Translations under genes and position numbers: made by a program | Source of the DNA: Sphingopyxis panaciterrae | GTDB taxonomy: Bacteria; Pseudomonadota; Alphaproteobacteria; Sphingomonadales; Sphingomonadaceae | Direction of reading: 5' to 3' | DNA length: 64,000 bases | Assembly (NCBI RefSeq): GCF_011762125.1 | Contig: NZ_JAASQN010000009.1 | Location: forward strand, 62,001 to 126,000 | Part shown: piece after piece, positions 53,585 through 62,700 of the stretch | Position numbering within the stretch: position 1 is the first letter of the stretch | Layout: each line of letters opens with the position of its first letter | The notes under the pieces: generated by a model | Database searches by the model: none | Told to the model about the DNA's origin: nothing | Seen by the model: the letters and a program-made list of their open reading frames with translations, nothing else

Positions 53585-53887
53585 ATGGCCCAAGTTGACG
53601 GCAGCTATGATTGCGTGACCAAGTCGCCGATGGGCGACCAGAAGTCGGTGTTCACCGTGAGCAGCGACGGCGGCAGCTTCACCGGCCAGAATGCCGGTGC
53701 GATGGGCTCGCTCGACGTCGAAAACGGCAAGGTCGACGGCAACAAGCTGAGCTGGACGATGAACATGAAGGTGCCGATGCCGATGACGCTCGAATGCGAA
53801 GCGACGATCGACGGCGACGCGCTGACCGGCACGATCAAGGCCGGCGCCTTCGGCTCGATGGCGATGACCGGTACCCGCCAGGGTTAA
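53585..53887 (+). CDS. small conserved protein of unknown function
   Basis: A 100-residue, probably cytoplasmic protein without signal peptide or membrane segment. It is beta-rich with a repeated rhythm: GSYDCVTKSPMGDQKSVFTV, DGGSFTGQNAGAMGSLDVEN, GKVDGNKLSWTMNMKVPMPM, LECEATIDGDALTGTIKAG. The pattern recurs in proteobacterial hypothetical proteins, but I know no function. GGAGAG at 53574-53579 favours ATG 53585 over the adjacent 53582. It follows the M16 peptidase gene by 25 bases and is closed by a terminator. Confidence 0.75.
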   Translation: MAQVDGSYDCVTKSPMGDQKSVFTVSSDGGSFTGQNAGAMGSLDVENGKVDGNKLSWTMNMKVPMPMTLECEATIDGDALTGTIKAGAFGSMAMTGTRQG

Positions 53888-53907
53888 ATCCTGGGGTGGA
53901 TTTGCGA

Positions 53908-53944
53908 AAGGGGCCGCCCTGCGGAGCGCGGGGCGGCCTTTTTG
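53908..53944 (+). terminator. rho-independent terminator
   Basis: GGCCGCCC (53912-53919) and GGGCGGCC (53931-53938) form an eight-base stem, extended by AA/TT, followed by five T. It closes the acylase - M16 - small protein run. Confidence 0.8.
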
Positions 53945-54011
53945 TTGCCTGTCGATCCGGTGGTTCTGGCGGCTTTGGGGTGGAGAGCTGCCATGAGCTC
54001 TACTCACCTTC

Positions 54012-54124
54012 GTCATCCCGGGCTTGACCCGGGATCCCGCTTTTTTGAAGGTGGCGCAGGTTTCGACGTCCAGCGGGACCCCGGATCAAGTCGAACGAGC
54101 CAGGTGTCTCGTTCGAGGGTGACG
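54012..54124. repeat. CCCCGGACTTGATCCGGGG repeat with an inserted hairpin
   Basis: The left arm GTCATCCCGGGCTTGACCC is normal. In the right arm the usual CAAGTCCGGGGTGACGA is interrupted: CAAG is followed by TCGAACGAG, a short loop and CTCGTTCGA (54091-54116, a perfect nine-base inverted repeat), and then GGGTGACGA resumes. The palindromic repeat has therefore been modified by a second hairpin. Confidence 0.75.
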
Positions 54125-54163
54125 AGGATGGATAGGTCTGCTTCCTGCCGTTTGGGTCTTTCA

Positions 54164-54298
54164 ATCCTCCCTGTCGCGCAGCGATGGGGAGGTGGCAGCC
54201 CGGAGGGCTGACGGAGGGGCAAGGGCGCGATGTCGTCGCCCCTCCACCATCGCCTGCGGCGACGGTCCCCCTCCCCACGGCTGCGCCGCAGGGAGGAT
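54164..54298. repeat. TCCTCCCTGTCGCGCAGCGA inverted-repeat element, copy 1
   Basis: The ends ATCCTCCCTG and CAGGGAGGAT are complementary, as are inner blocks such as GACGGAGGGGC with GCCCCTCCA. It lies in a gene-free stretch of about 550 bases (53888-54441) that holds this element, the previous repeat and the terminator. No gene was found in that stretch. A relative in inverted orientation is at 59618-59749. Confidence 0.75.
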
Positions 54299-54441
54299 TA
54301 CTGTCCGCAATCGGCCGAAACCAGCCGTCGCCTCGGGCTACCATACATCCTTGTCTTTTTCATTGAATAGCATTGCCAATCGGCGTCGAAGGCATGCGGG
54401 GGCTATCCAAAACAACAGCATGGGCGCATAGCGCCGCTGCA

Positions 54442-55689
54442 ATGCACAAAATGACTCAGTCCTCCCAGCGGTCGGGTCTCCCGGGCGACCGCGAAATGGT
54501 GTTCATGATGGCGATGGTCATGGCGCTCAACGCGCTCGCCATCGACGCGATGCTGCCCGCACTGCCGACGATCGGCGATGCGCTTGGCGTCACCGTCGCC
54601 AACGACCGGCAATATGTCATTTCCAGCTATTTGCTCGGCACGGCACTGGGTTCGCTCCTCTACGGTCCGCTGGCCGACCGGTTCGGACGCAAGGGCGTGC
54701 TGGTCCCGGCGCTGATCGCCTACACGGTCCTCGCCATCGGCTGCGGGCTGGCGACGAGCTTTCCGATGCTGCTCGCGCTGCGGTTCGCGCACGGCATGGT
54801 CAGCGCAGCGCTCGGCGTGATCGTCGTCGCGGTGATCCGCGACCTGTTCGCCGGCGACGCGATGGCGAAACGCATGTCGCTCATCTTCCTCGTTTTCATG
54901 ATCGTGCCCGTGATCGCGCCGACACTCGGCGCCGGGGTGGCGGCGATCGCCGGTTGGCGCTGGATCTTCCTGGTGCTCGCGGTGATGGGGGTCGTCATGC
55001 TGCTGTGGCTGCGCCGCCTGCCAGAAACATTGGCGCCCGAAGATGTTCGGCCGCTCGATTTGCGGACGATGCTGGCGGGCTGGGCAACGGTGACGCGGCA
55101 TCGCCGCGCCGCGGGCTATATGATCGCCGCAGGGGTGATGCAGGGCGCGCTGTTCGGCTATCTCAACAGCAGCGAACAGATCATCGGCGAGGTCTTCGGT
55201 GCGCGCGCGCATTTCCCGATCGTCTTTGCCTGCGTCGCGATCGGCATCGCGATCGCCAACTTCTCCAACGCGCGCATCGTCGAGCGCTTCGGGACGCGGC
55301 GCGTGTCGCAGACGGCGGTGTTCGCCTTCATCACGACGTCGATCGCGCAGATCGTCGCCGCGCTGAGCGGTGTCGAAACGCTCGCGATGTTTACCGTGCT
55401 GATGATGGTCAATGTCGGCCTGATCGGGTTTATCGGCAGCAATTTCGGGTCGATCGCGATGGAGGATTTCGGTCATATGGCCGGGGTCGCGTCATCCTAT
55501 CAAAGCTTCGCCAGGACGCTGCTCGCCGCCACGGCGGGGGCGCTGATCGGCCAGCTATATGACGGATCGACGCTGCCGCTCGCCTATGCGTTCATGTCGT
55601 GCGCGGTGGCCGGCTTGCTGCTCGTCCTCTGGGCCGAAAGCGGCAAGCTGTTCACCCGGCCGGGAACCGCGCCCAAAAGCCCCTTCTGA
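54442..55689 (+). CDS. MFS multidrug exporter, Bcr/CflA type
   Basis: A 415-residue transporter with twelve predicted membrane segments. YVISSYLLGTALGSLLYGPL and ADRFGRKGVLVPALI contain motif A. RFAHGMVSAALGVIVVAVIR and the drug-exporter motif C-like PVIAPTLGAGVAAIAGWRWI fit the Bcr/CflA drug:H+ antiporter subfamily. The start is uncertain: ATG 54442 and ATG 54451 are both possible and neither has a strong ribosome binding site. The substrate is unknown. It ends at a hairpin shared with the convergent permease gene. Confidence 0.9.
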   Translation: MHKMTQSSQRSGLPGDREMVFMMAMVMALNALAIDAMLPALPTIGDALGVTVANDRQYVISSYLLGTALGSLLYGPLADRFGRKGVLVPALIAYTVLAIGCGLATSFPMLLALRFAHGMVSAALGVIVVAVIRDLFAGDAMAKRMSLIFLVFMIVPVIAPTLGAGVAAIAGWRWIFLVLAVMGVVMLLWLRRLPETLAPEDVRPLDLRTMLAGWATVTRHRRAAGYMIAAGVMQGALFGYLNSSEQIIGEVFGARAHFPIVFACVAIGIAIANFSNARIVERFGTRRVSQTAVFAFITTSIAQIVAALSGVETLAMFTVLMMVNVGLIGFIGSNFGSIAMEDFGHMAGVASSYQSFARTLLAATAGALIGQLYDGSTLPLAYAFMSCAVAGLLLVLWAESGKLFTRPGTAPKSPF

Positions 55690-55712
55690 CGGACACCCAG
55701 CGGACGAACAAA

Positions 55713-55750
55713 GGAAAGGGGCGCCGCAGCCATGCTGCAGCGCCCCTTCC
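55713..55750. terminator. bidirectional hairpin terminator
   Basis: GGAAAGGGGCGCCGCAGC and GCTGCAGCGCCCCTTCC form a long stem around CAT with small bulges. It lies between the stop codons of the convergent MFS exporter and amino-acid permease genes. Confidence 0.7.
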
Positions 55751-55782
55751 ATTCCATTCCTTCCCCTTGCGGGGAGACATGC

Positions 55783-57348
55783 CTAGTCGTGGATCGCGCT
55801 GGACGGATCGAGATCCTCTTCGTGCACCTCGACGATACCGCGGCCGAGATGGCTGCGGCTGCGGCTGTACGCGAAATAGATCACGAGGCCGAGGGCGCCC
55901 CACAGCGGGAGCACGAGCATCGCGTCGAGCGGCAGGTTGAAGAAGAGGAAGACCGTGCCGGCGATGGTCAGCGGGCCGACCAGCCACAGCGCCGGAGTCC
56001 GGAACGCGCGCGGCGTATCGGCGGCGGTCTTGCGCAGGATCATCACCGCGATGGCGACCATCATGAACGCATAGAGCGTGCCGGCATTGGCGATGTCGGC
56101 GAGCTTGCCGACGGGCAGGAAGGCAGCGGCAAAGGCGACGACGACGCCGGTAACCGCGGTGATCACATGCGGCGTCTTCCACTTGGGATGCACCTGGCTC
56201 CACGATTCGGGAAGCAGGCCGTCGCGGCTCATCACGAAGGCGATGCGCGTCTGGCCGAACAGCAGGATCAGGATGACCGACGGCAGCGCGACGAACGCCG
56301 CGATGCCGAGCATGTTGCCGACACCCGACCAGCCGATCTGGCGCAGCACATGCGCCAGCGCTTCGTTCGAGCAGACGAGCGGCAGATTATCCTCGGCAAA
56401 GGTGGCGCACTGGCGCGCCAGTTCTTCGGACCCGGCGGGGAAGGGCACGCCGTTCGGTCCCATGATCGGCTGGCCGCCGATCGTGCCGACCGCGCCGGCG
56501 GCGACGAGGATGTAGAAGACGGTGCAGAACAGCAGCGAACCGATCAGGCCGATCGGGACGTTGCGCTGCGGGTTCTTGGTCTCTTCGGCCGCGGTCGAAA
56601 CCGCGTCAAAGCCGACATAAGCGAAGAAAATCGTCGCCGCCGCGCCGATCGCGCCGACCCCCGATCCGAAGCCGCCGAAAACCCCGGCGGGCAGGAAGGG
56701 GTTGAATTTGTCGGTGGAAAACTGCTCGCTGGGCAGCGTAAGCAGGATGAACGCGGTCAGCGCGGTAACCTTGATCGTCACGAGAACGGCGTTGAAACGC
56801 GCACTTTCGGTGGTCCCGATCATCAGGAGCCAGGTCATCAGCAGCGCGATGACGACGGCGGGCAGGTTGATGAAGCCGCCTTCGATCCCGCCGAGCGCCA
56901 GGGGTGCGCCGGCGAGGAAGGAGGGCAATTGGATGCCGAGGAACTGGTTTAATATGGTGCCGGAGAAATAGCCGGACCAGCCGACCGACACCGCCGAAGC
57001 GGCGACGGCATATTCGAGGACAAGGGCCCAGCCGACCGTCCAGGCGAGAATCTCGCCCATCGTCGAATAGGTATAGGTGTAAGCGGATCCCGCGACCGGG
57101 AGCATCGAAGCAATTTCGGCATAGCAAAGCGCGGCGACGACGCAGATCAGCCCGGCGATGGCGAAGGCCAGCATCAGCCCGGGGCCGGCTTTTTGCGCCC
57201 CGGCGGCAGTGAGAACGAAGATGCCGGTGCCGATGACGCAGCCGATGCCGAACAGCATCAGCTGAAAACCACCCAATGTACGATGAAGCGACTTTTTCTC
57301 CGCGGCCGCCAGAATAGCGGCGAGCGGTTTGACGCGACCAAATATCAT
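55783..57348 (-). CDS. APC family amino-acid permease (cationic amino-acid transporter type)
   Basis: A 521-residue membrane protein with 12-14 hydrophobic segments. LMLFGIGCVIGTGIFVLTAA (about 30-49) is the unwound helix-1 motif that binds the amino-acid backbone. CYAEIASMLPVAGSAYTYTY and FFAYVGFDAVSTAAEETKNP follow, typical of the CAT-like branch of the APC superfamily. A loop with two Cys (QCATFAEDNLPLVCSNEA, about 310) is an unusual periplasmic insertion. Expected role: amino-acid uptake. Monocistronic, convergent with the MFS exporter. Confidence 0.93.
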   Translation of the reverse strand: MIFGRVKPLAAILAAAEKKSLHRTLGGFQLMLFGIGCVIGTGIFVLTAAGAQKAGPGLMLAFAIAGLICVVAALCYAEIASMLPVAGSAYTYTYSTMGEILAWTVGWALVLEYAVAASAVSVGWSGYFSGTILNQFLGIQLPSFLAGAPLALGGIEGGFINLPAVVIALLMTWLLMIGTTESARFNAVLVTIKVTALTAFILLTLPSEQFSTDKFNPFLPAGVFGGFGSGVGAIGAAATIFFAYVGFDAVSTAAEETKNPQRNVPIGLIGSLLFCTVFYILVAAGAVGTIGGQPIMGPNGVPFPAGSEELARQCATFAEDNLPLVCSNEALAHVLRQIGWSGVGNMLGIAAFVALPSVILILLFGQTRIAFVMSRDGLLPESWSQVHPKWKTPHVITAVTGVVVAFAAAFLPVGKLADIANAGTLYAFMMVAIAVMILRKTAADTPRAFRTPALWLVGPLTIAGTVFLFFNLPLDAMLVLPLWGALGLVIYFAYSRSRSHLGRGIVEVHEEDLDPSSAIHD

Positions 57349-57456
57349 GCTTGTATCCCCTTGGCGGGCGTCTCTGGAAATGGCGCCCGTGTCCTGGCCG
57401 CGCAGACTAGCCGCTCGTCCCGGCAGCGCAACTTAATTTCGCTAGGCCTATTCCGC

Positions 57457-59598
57457 CTATCGCACCGTAAAGCGGACGCGGTCGATCATCCGCCCGCCCG
57501 GGTCGACAAGCGTCAGGATATGAATGCCGGGGCGCGGCAGGATCTGGAGCCCGGCGTCGGCATCGCCGGCGGGCTTCCTGTCGAGGAGCAGGCGGTATCC
57601 CGCCACCGCACCGCTGACCGTGACCGCCAGCCGCTGGCGATCGATCGGGATATCGGGATCGAGCGCATAGACGCTGCCGCTGACCGGGCTGGTGATCCGC
57701 GGGCGCCGCGCCGCTTCGGGCGCGGTCGCCATGACGGCCTGCGCGGTGCCGCGGACGAAATATTCGCGCCGCGGCGGTTCGCGGGTGCCGGGAAGACTGA
57801 TCTGGCGCGCTTCGACGCCGTCCGGCATCGCCGGCGGCTTGCCGGGACGGCCGGCGTGCAGCGCGAGCATGACGTCGCGCCAGACGGGCGCGGCGCCCGA
57901 GGTGCCCGAGACGGCGCGCATCGAATCGCCTTCGAGATTGCCGACCCAGACGGCGACGGTGAAGCGATCGGACCAGCCGATGCACCAATTGTCGCGCATG
58001 CCCTTCGACGTGCCGGTCTTGGCGGCGGCCCAGAAAGGCAGGCGGAGCGCGCTGTCGGCGCCGAAAGCGTCGGCGCGGGCGGTGGCGTCGGCCAGTATGT
58101 CGCCGACGATGAAGGCGGCGGCGGGGGTGACGATTGCCCGCGGATGTTGGCGAAGGTGACGCGTAGCGACGAAGTTGACCGGCGACCAGCTTCCAGAATT
58201 TGCTAATGTTCTGAATGCATTGGCTTGTTCCACAAGGGAAACTTCGGCCGATCCGAGCGCGAGACTGAACCCGTAGTAGTCACCGTCCTCGACAAGCCCG
58301 TGGTAACCGAGTGCCCAGAGGCGGTCGCGGAACTCCTGGACGTCGTCGATGACGAGGGTGCGCACCGCGGGGACGTTCAGCGAGGAGGCGAGCGCGTTGC
58401 GGACGCTGACCGGCCCCTTGAAGCTGCGGTCGTAATTTTTGGGAACATAGAGCCCCGAGGCGGTGTCGAGCTGGACCGGACTGTCGTCGAGGATCGACGC
58501 GGCGGTGAGCCAGCCATGTTCGATCACCTGCGCATAGAGATGGGGCTTGAGCGTCGATCCGGCCTGCCGCCGCGCATTGGCGCCATCGACCATGGCGGCG
58601 GTCGACTTCAAACCCACGCCGCCGACATAGGCGAGGACGTCGCCGGTCGCATTGTCGAGCACGACGACGGCGCCGTCGCGGACGCGGTCGGAACCCAGCC
58701 CGGCGAGCTGGCGGCGGAGCGCGACGATCGCGGCAGTCTGGATATTGCGGTCGATCGTCGTGGTGACGCGCATGCCGGGCTTGTCGAGCAGGCGGACGGC
58801 GAGGTGCGGTGCGAGCGCGGGGTCGAACTGCGCGGCGCGCTCGCCCGAGACCAGGGTCGCGGCGGCGGCGCGGATCGCGGTGCAGTCCTTTGCATGCGCG
58901 ACGCGGCAGGCGCGGCGGCCGAGCGCCTCGGCGTTCGCGGCGGGGTTGGGCAGCAGCCCGGCGAACAGCGCGGCGTCGGTGCGCGTCATGTCGGCGGGGC
59001 GCTTGCCGAACAGGCTGCGCGCACCGGCGCCGATACCCTGCGCCTCGCCGCGCAGGGGGACGAGGTTGAAATAAGCCTCGAGCATTTGGTCGTGCGACCA
59101 GTTCGACGCGAGCGCCTGTCCGGCGCGCATCTGACGGATCTTGGTCCGCCAGTCGCGCTTGCCGGGCTGCGCGAGCGCGGGATCGAGGAAGGCGGCGAGC
59201 TGCATCGGAAGGGTCGAGGCGCCGCGCGAGCGGCTGCCGTTTTCCTCCCTCGTCAGGCGGGTACGGATCGCCGCGGCGACCGCCAGCCAGTCCACCCCGC
59301 CATGCGACCAGAAGCGCTGGTCCTCGCTTTGCACCACCGCGTTGCGGGCGGCGGGGCTGATGTCCTGCAGTGGCACCCAGGCGAGGCGGCGGCGCTCGAA
59401 ATTGATCCGTTCGCTGTCGAGCAGGCGGCCGTCGCGATCGTAAAGCCACGCCTCGCTGGGTTTCCAGTCGGCGCGAACGGCGGCGTAGTCGGGCATCGGC
59501 GGTGGACGCGTCGCGAGGTGCGCGATGGTGGTGAGGATGAGGAGGGCGAGGGCGAGCCACCCTATGGCGTCGAACCAGCGCCGTTTGCGAGGTGTCAT
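57457..59598 (-). CDS. pbpC: penicillin-binding protein 1C
   Basis: A 713-residue bifunctional class A penicillin-binding protein. One membrane anchor (about 12-28) is followed by the glycosyltransferase domain (about 70-240; QSEDQRFWSHGGVDWLAV, RGASTLPMQLAAFLD, KIRQMRAGQAL). The transpeptidase domain has the Ser nucleophile in AGSTLKPHLYAQ, SSLN and KTGTSKG. The C-terminal BiPBP_C-type domain (about 625-713) is characteristic of PBP1C. The start at 59598 is where the anchor begins; the frame upstream runs through a repeat element. It lies downstream of an alpha-2-macroglobulin gene, a pairing known from many proteobacteria. Confidence 0.95.
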   Translation of the reverse strand: MTPRKRRWFDAIGWLALALLILTTIAHLATRPPPMPDYAAVRADWKPSEAWLYDRDGRLLDSERINFERRRLAWVPLQDISPAARNAVVQSEDQRFWSHGGVDWLAVAAAIRTRLTREENGSRSRGASTLPMQLAAFLDPALAQPGKRDWRTKIRQMRAGQALASNWSHDQMLEAYFNLVPLRGEAQGIGAGARSLFGKRPADMTRTDAALFAGLLPNPAANAEALGRRACRVAHAKDCTAIRAAAATLVSGERAAQFDPALAPHLAVRLLDKPGMRVTTTIDRNIQTAAIVALRRQLAGLGSDRVRDGAVVVLDNATGDVLAYVGGVGLKSTAAMVDGANARRQAGSTLKPHLYAQVIEHGWLTAASILDDSPVQLDTASGLYVPKNYDRSFKGPVSVRNALASSLNVPAVRTLVIDDVQEFRDRLWALGYHGLVEDGDYYGFSLALGSAEVSLVEQANAFRTLANSGSWSPVNFVATRHLRQHPRAIVTPAAAFIVGDILADATARADAFGADSALRLPFWAAAKTGTSKGMRDNWCIGWSDRFTVAVWVGNLEGDSMRAVSGTSGAAPVWRDVMLALHAGRPGKPPAMPDGVEARQISLPGTREPPRREYFVRGTAQAVMATAPEAARRPRITSPVSGSVYALDPDIPIDRQRLAVTVSGAVAGYRLLLDRKPAGDADAGLQILPRPGIHILTLVDPGGRMIDRVRFTVR

Positions 59599-59617
59599 TG
59601 ATCGAATAGCCTGAAAG

Positions 59618-59749
59618 ATCCTCCCCGTGCCGAAGGCATGGGGAGGGGGACCATCCGAAGGATGGTGGAGGGGCTGCGACGGTGCGCCAAAAGCCCCTCC
59701 GTCAGCGCTTTGCGCTGCCACCTCCCCATCGCTGCGCGACAGGGAGGAT
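59618..59749. repeat. TCCTCCCTGTCGCGCAGCGA inverted-repeat element, copy 2 (reversed)
   Basis: The right end, TCGCTGCGCGACAGGGAGGA, is the reverse complement of the left end of the element at 54164. The left end, ATCCTCCCCGTGCCGAAGGC, pairs with it partially. The inner GTGGAGGGGC and GCCCCTCCGTCAG are complementary. It separates the macroglobulin gene from pbpC. Confidence 0.75.
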
Positions 59750-59769
59750 CAGATTGGTACGTCGTTCCA

Positions 59770-62700
59770 TCACGACCCGACATTCTCCACCGTGACCGGC
59801 GCGTTCGGCCACTGGCCGCGGATCGCGGGCGAATACATCGCCTCGACCCGCGTCGGCGGCAGCGAGAAGCGGCCCGAGCCGTTCAAGCGGACGACATATT
59901 CGACCGCGTGGGTGCCCGCGGGCATCCAGCCGAAATAGCCGCGCCAGCTGTCCTTGCCGCGTTCGACATAGCTGGGCTGCGCGCCCGACCCGCCGGCCTG
60001 GTCGGCGAGCATCGCCGACTGGCCGCCGAGATTGCCGACGATCGTCGCGCCCGGCGGGACCGGATCGTTGATGACCACCCACGTCCGGCCGGCGGCAGCA
60101 ACCACTTCGATGCGGATCTTGACCACGTCGCCGCGCGTCAGCTGGTCCTTGTTCGCGGCCTTGATGATGCTCATCGACCGCTTGATCCGGTAACCGGCGT
60201 TGAGCGGTTCCTTCAATGGCACCGCCGCCTTGACGCTGACGGTCGCCCACGGGGCGCCGGTGCCTTCATGCTGAAGGCTCATCGTTGCCGCGGCCAGCGC
60301 GACGCGGAGCGGCGAGGGGGTTTCGGCGGGAAGCGGCCAGCTTTGCGAGGCGCTGGCGCCGGCAAGGCTGATGTTGGTCGTGCCGGTGATCGCGCTCGCC
60401 GGATAGAGTTCGGCGAAGCGGCGAACGGTGGTGGCGCCCCAGGCGTTGGCGGGGGTGGTGTCCCAATGGCCTTTGCGTTGGCGCTGCGCGACGCCGACCA
60501 TCAGCTTGCCGGCGTCGTCTTCCCAGCCGCTGCGGCCGAGCACGGCCTCGAGGGCCTTGATCGCCATTTCGTCGCCGCTCGTCATCATCCACCACGGCGC
60601 CCGCGCATCGTCGACGAGATCGAGGCGCGTGCCTTCGTAGACGAGCCGCTTCCTGAGTTCGGCCTCGGCCGCGGTGCGCAGCGCGGGGGCACCCCGGACG
60701 CCCGGCGTCTTTTCGAGCGCGACGAGCCAGTCGGCGAGCGTTCCCGTCGCCATGTCGACCGGGGCGACGTCGATCGCCGCGACCAATGCGGGGCTCGACG
60801 CATTGTTGCGCGCGAGTGCCGCGAGCGCCGCGATGCGGACCGGGCGGATGTCATAGGGGCCATAGCCCTTGCGCGTCAGCCGCCCGTCGACGACCGCCTG
60901 CAGCGCCTTGATCATCTTGGCCTTCGCGGCGTCGGGGATCGCGTAGCCGTTCGCCGCGGTGATCGCGAGGACATAGGCGGTGAGTTCGGCCGACCCTTCG
61001 AGCCGGTCGTTCGGCCAGTAACGCAGCAGCCCGTCGTCATCGAGATAGGTCGGCATCGCGCCCGCGAGCGCCTGCCAGCGGCCGAGGTCGCCCAGCGCAA
61101 TGGCGCGCGAGGTCGACTGTTCGAAGCAGTTATAGGGGTAGATCGTCATATAGTCGCGCACGCCCGACAGCGGCGGCGCGAGCGTGCCGGCGAGCGCCAC
61201 GTCGACAGTGCCGCCGGGCAGCGCGCCCGCCGGGATGGCGATCGGCAAGGTCGTGCCGGGGCCGACGCGGAACAGGCTGGCGGCCCAGGTTTCGACGGGT
61301 GTCGCGGGTTCGACCGTCTGCGCGAAGACCAGCCGGTCGCGTTGCTTGCCGCTCTTCGACGCCGCCTCGACCGTCCATTCGATCGGGCCGGTCGCCTCGG
61401 GTGCGGTCATCGACCAGCTGATCGGCACCGCGCCGCCCGCCGGGATGGTGACGGTAAGCGGCGGCGCGGTCGCGACCGCGGGCGACAGCGTCGCATTCGC
61501 GGTGACCGTCATCGCCTGATCGGTGCCGTTGCGCAGCGTGAAGCGCGCGTCATAGGTGTCGCCGGTACGGACGAGTTCGGGCATGCCGGCGAAGATCGAC
61601 AGATCCTGTACGGTGCGCACGCTGGTTTCGCCGGTGCCGAAATATTGCGAGCCGTCGGTCGCGATCGCGACGAGGCGGAAGCCCGACAGATTGTCGCTGA
61701 GTGGCACCTCGACCGTCGCGCGGCCCTTGCTGTCGAGCGGAACATGCCCCTGCCACAGCAGCATCGGACGGAAGTCCTCGCGCGTCAGCCCCGACAGATC
61801 ACCGCCGCCGCCGCCGCCCGGTTCGAGCGCCTTGCGGCCGTAATGGCGTTTGCCGACCACCTGCATCTGCGCGGTCGAGGTGAGCACGTCGAGCGTGCGC
61901 TGGCCCATCATCGCGGTCAGCACGTCCCAGCTTTCATTGGGCGCGAGCTGGAGCAGCGCTTCGTCGACCGCGGCGAAGGCGACATCGGCGTTCTGGGGCG
62001 CCTTGCCGTTCGGGGTCTTGACCTCGATCGAGACCTTCGCGGTTTCGCGGACGGCGTATTTTTCCTTGTCGGCCTTCACCTTGACGCCGAGCTGATGGCC
62101 CTCCCAGCCGACCTTGATGCGCGCGATGCCCATGCGATAGCTGGGCTTGGCGAGGTCGACCAGGGCGGTCGGCGGCGCGCCCTCGCTGTTTTCGAGTTTG
62201 AAGCCGACGGCGCGTTTCATCTTGCGGAACCAGCTTTCGCCGCCGGTGACGCGTCCGCGCAGCGCCATGACCGAGACATAGACGTCGGGGGCATAGGTCG
62301 CGGGCAGCTTGACCTTCACCACGGGGTCGGTGCCCTTCAGCGGCACGACGAAGCTCGACAGCACGCCTTCGCGTTCGACGGTGACGAGGGCGGTGGCTTC
62401 GCGGAACGGCATGCGGACCTGGAAGCTGGCGGTATCGCCTGCGGCGTAGCGCGGCTTTTCGGCAATGACGTCCATGCGGTCGCCATTGTCGCCGCCGAAC
62501 CACCAGTCGTCGTCGCCCGCCAGCCAGACCGAGCGGACCGCACGCGCTTCGTTGCCGTCGGCATCGACGGTCGTCGCGACGACGGTGACTTCGCCCGAGA
62601 CCCCGGGCGCCATCGCGCAGCTTGCGCGGCCGAGCTTGTCGGTCGTCGCCGCGCAATTGGCGGTGAGGCGCGTCGTGCGCATCTGGTTGTCATAGGCGTA

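Noticed and set aside
59599..59721. 41-residue N-terminal extension of PbpC
   Set aside because: The extension is translated from a dispersed repeat and adds no known feature. The membrane anchor begins just after ATG 59598.
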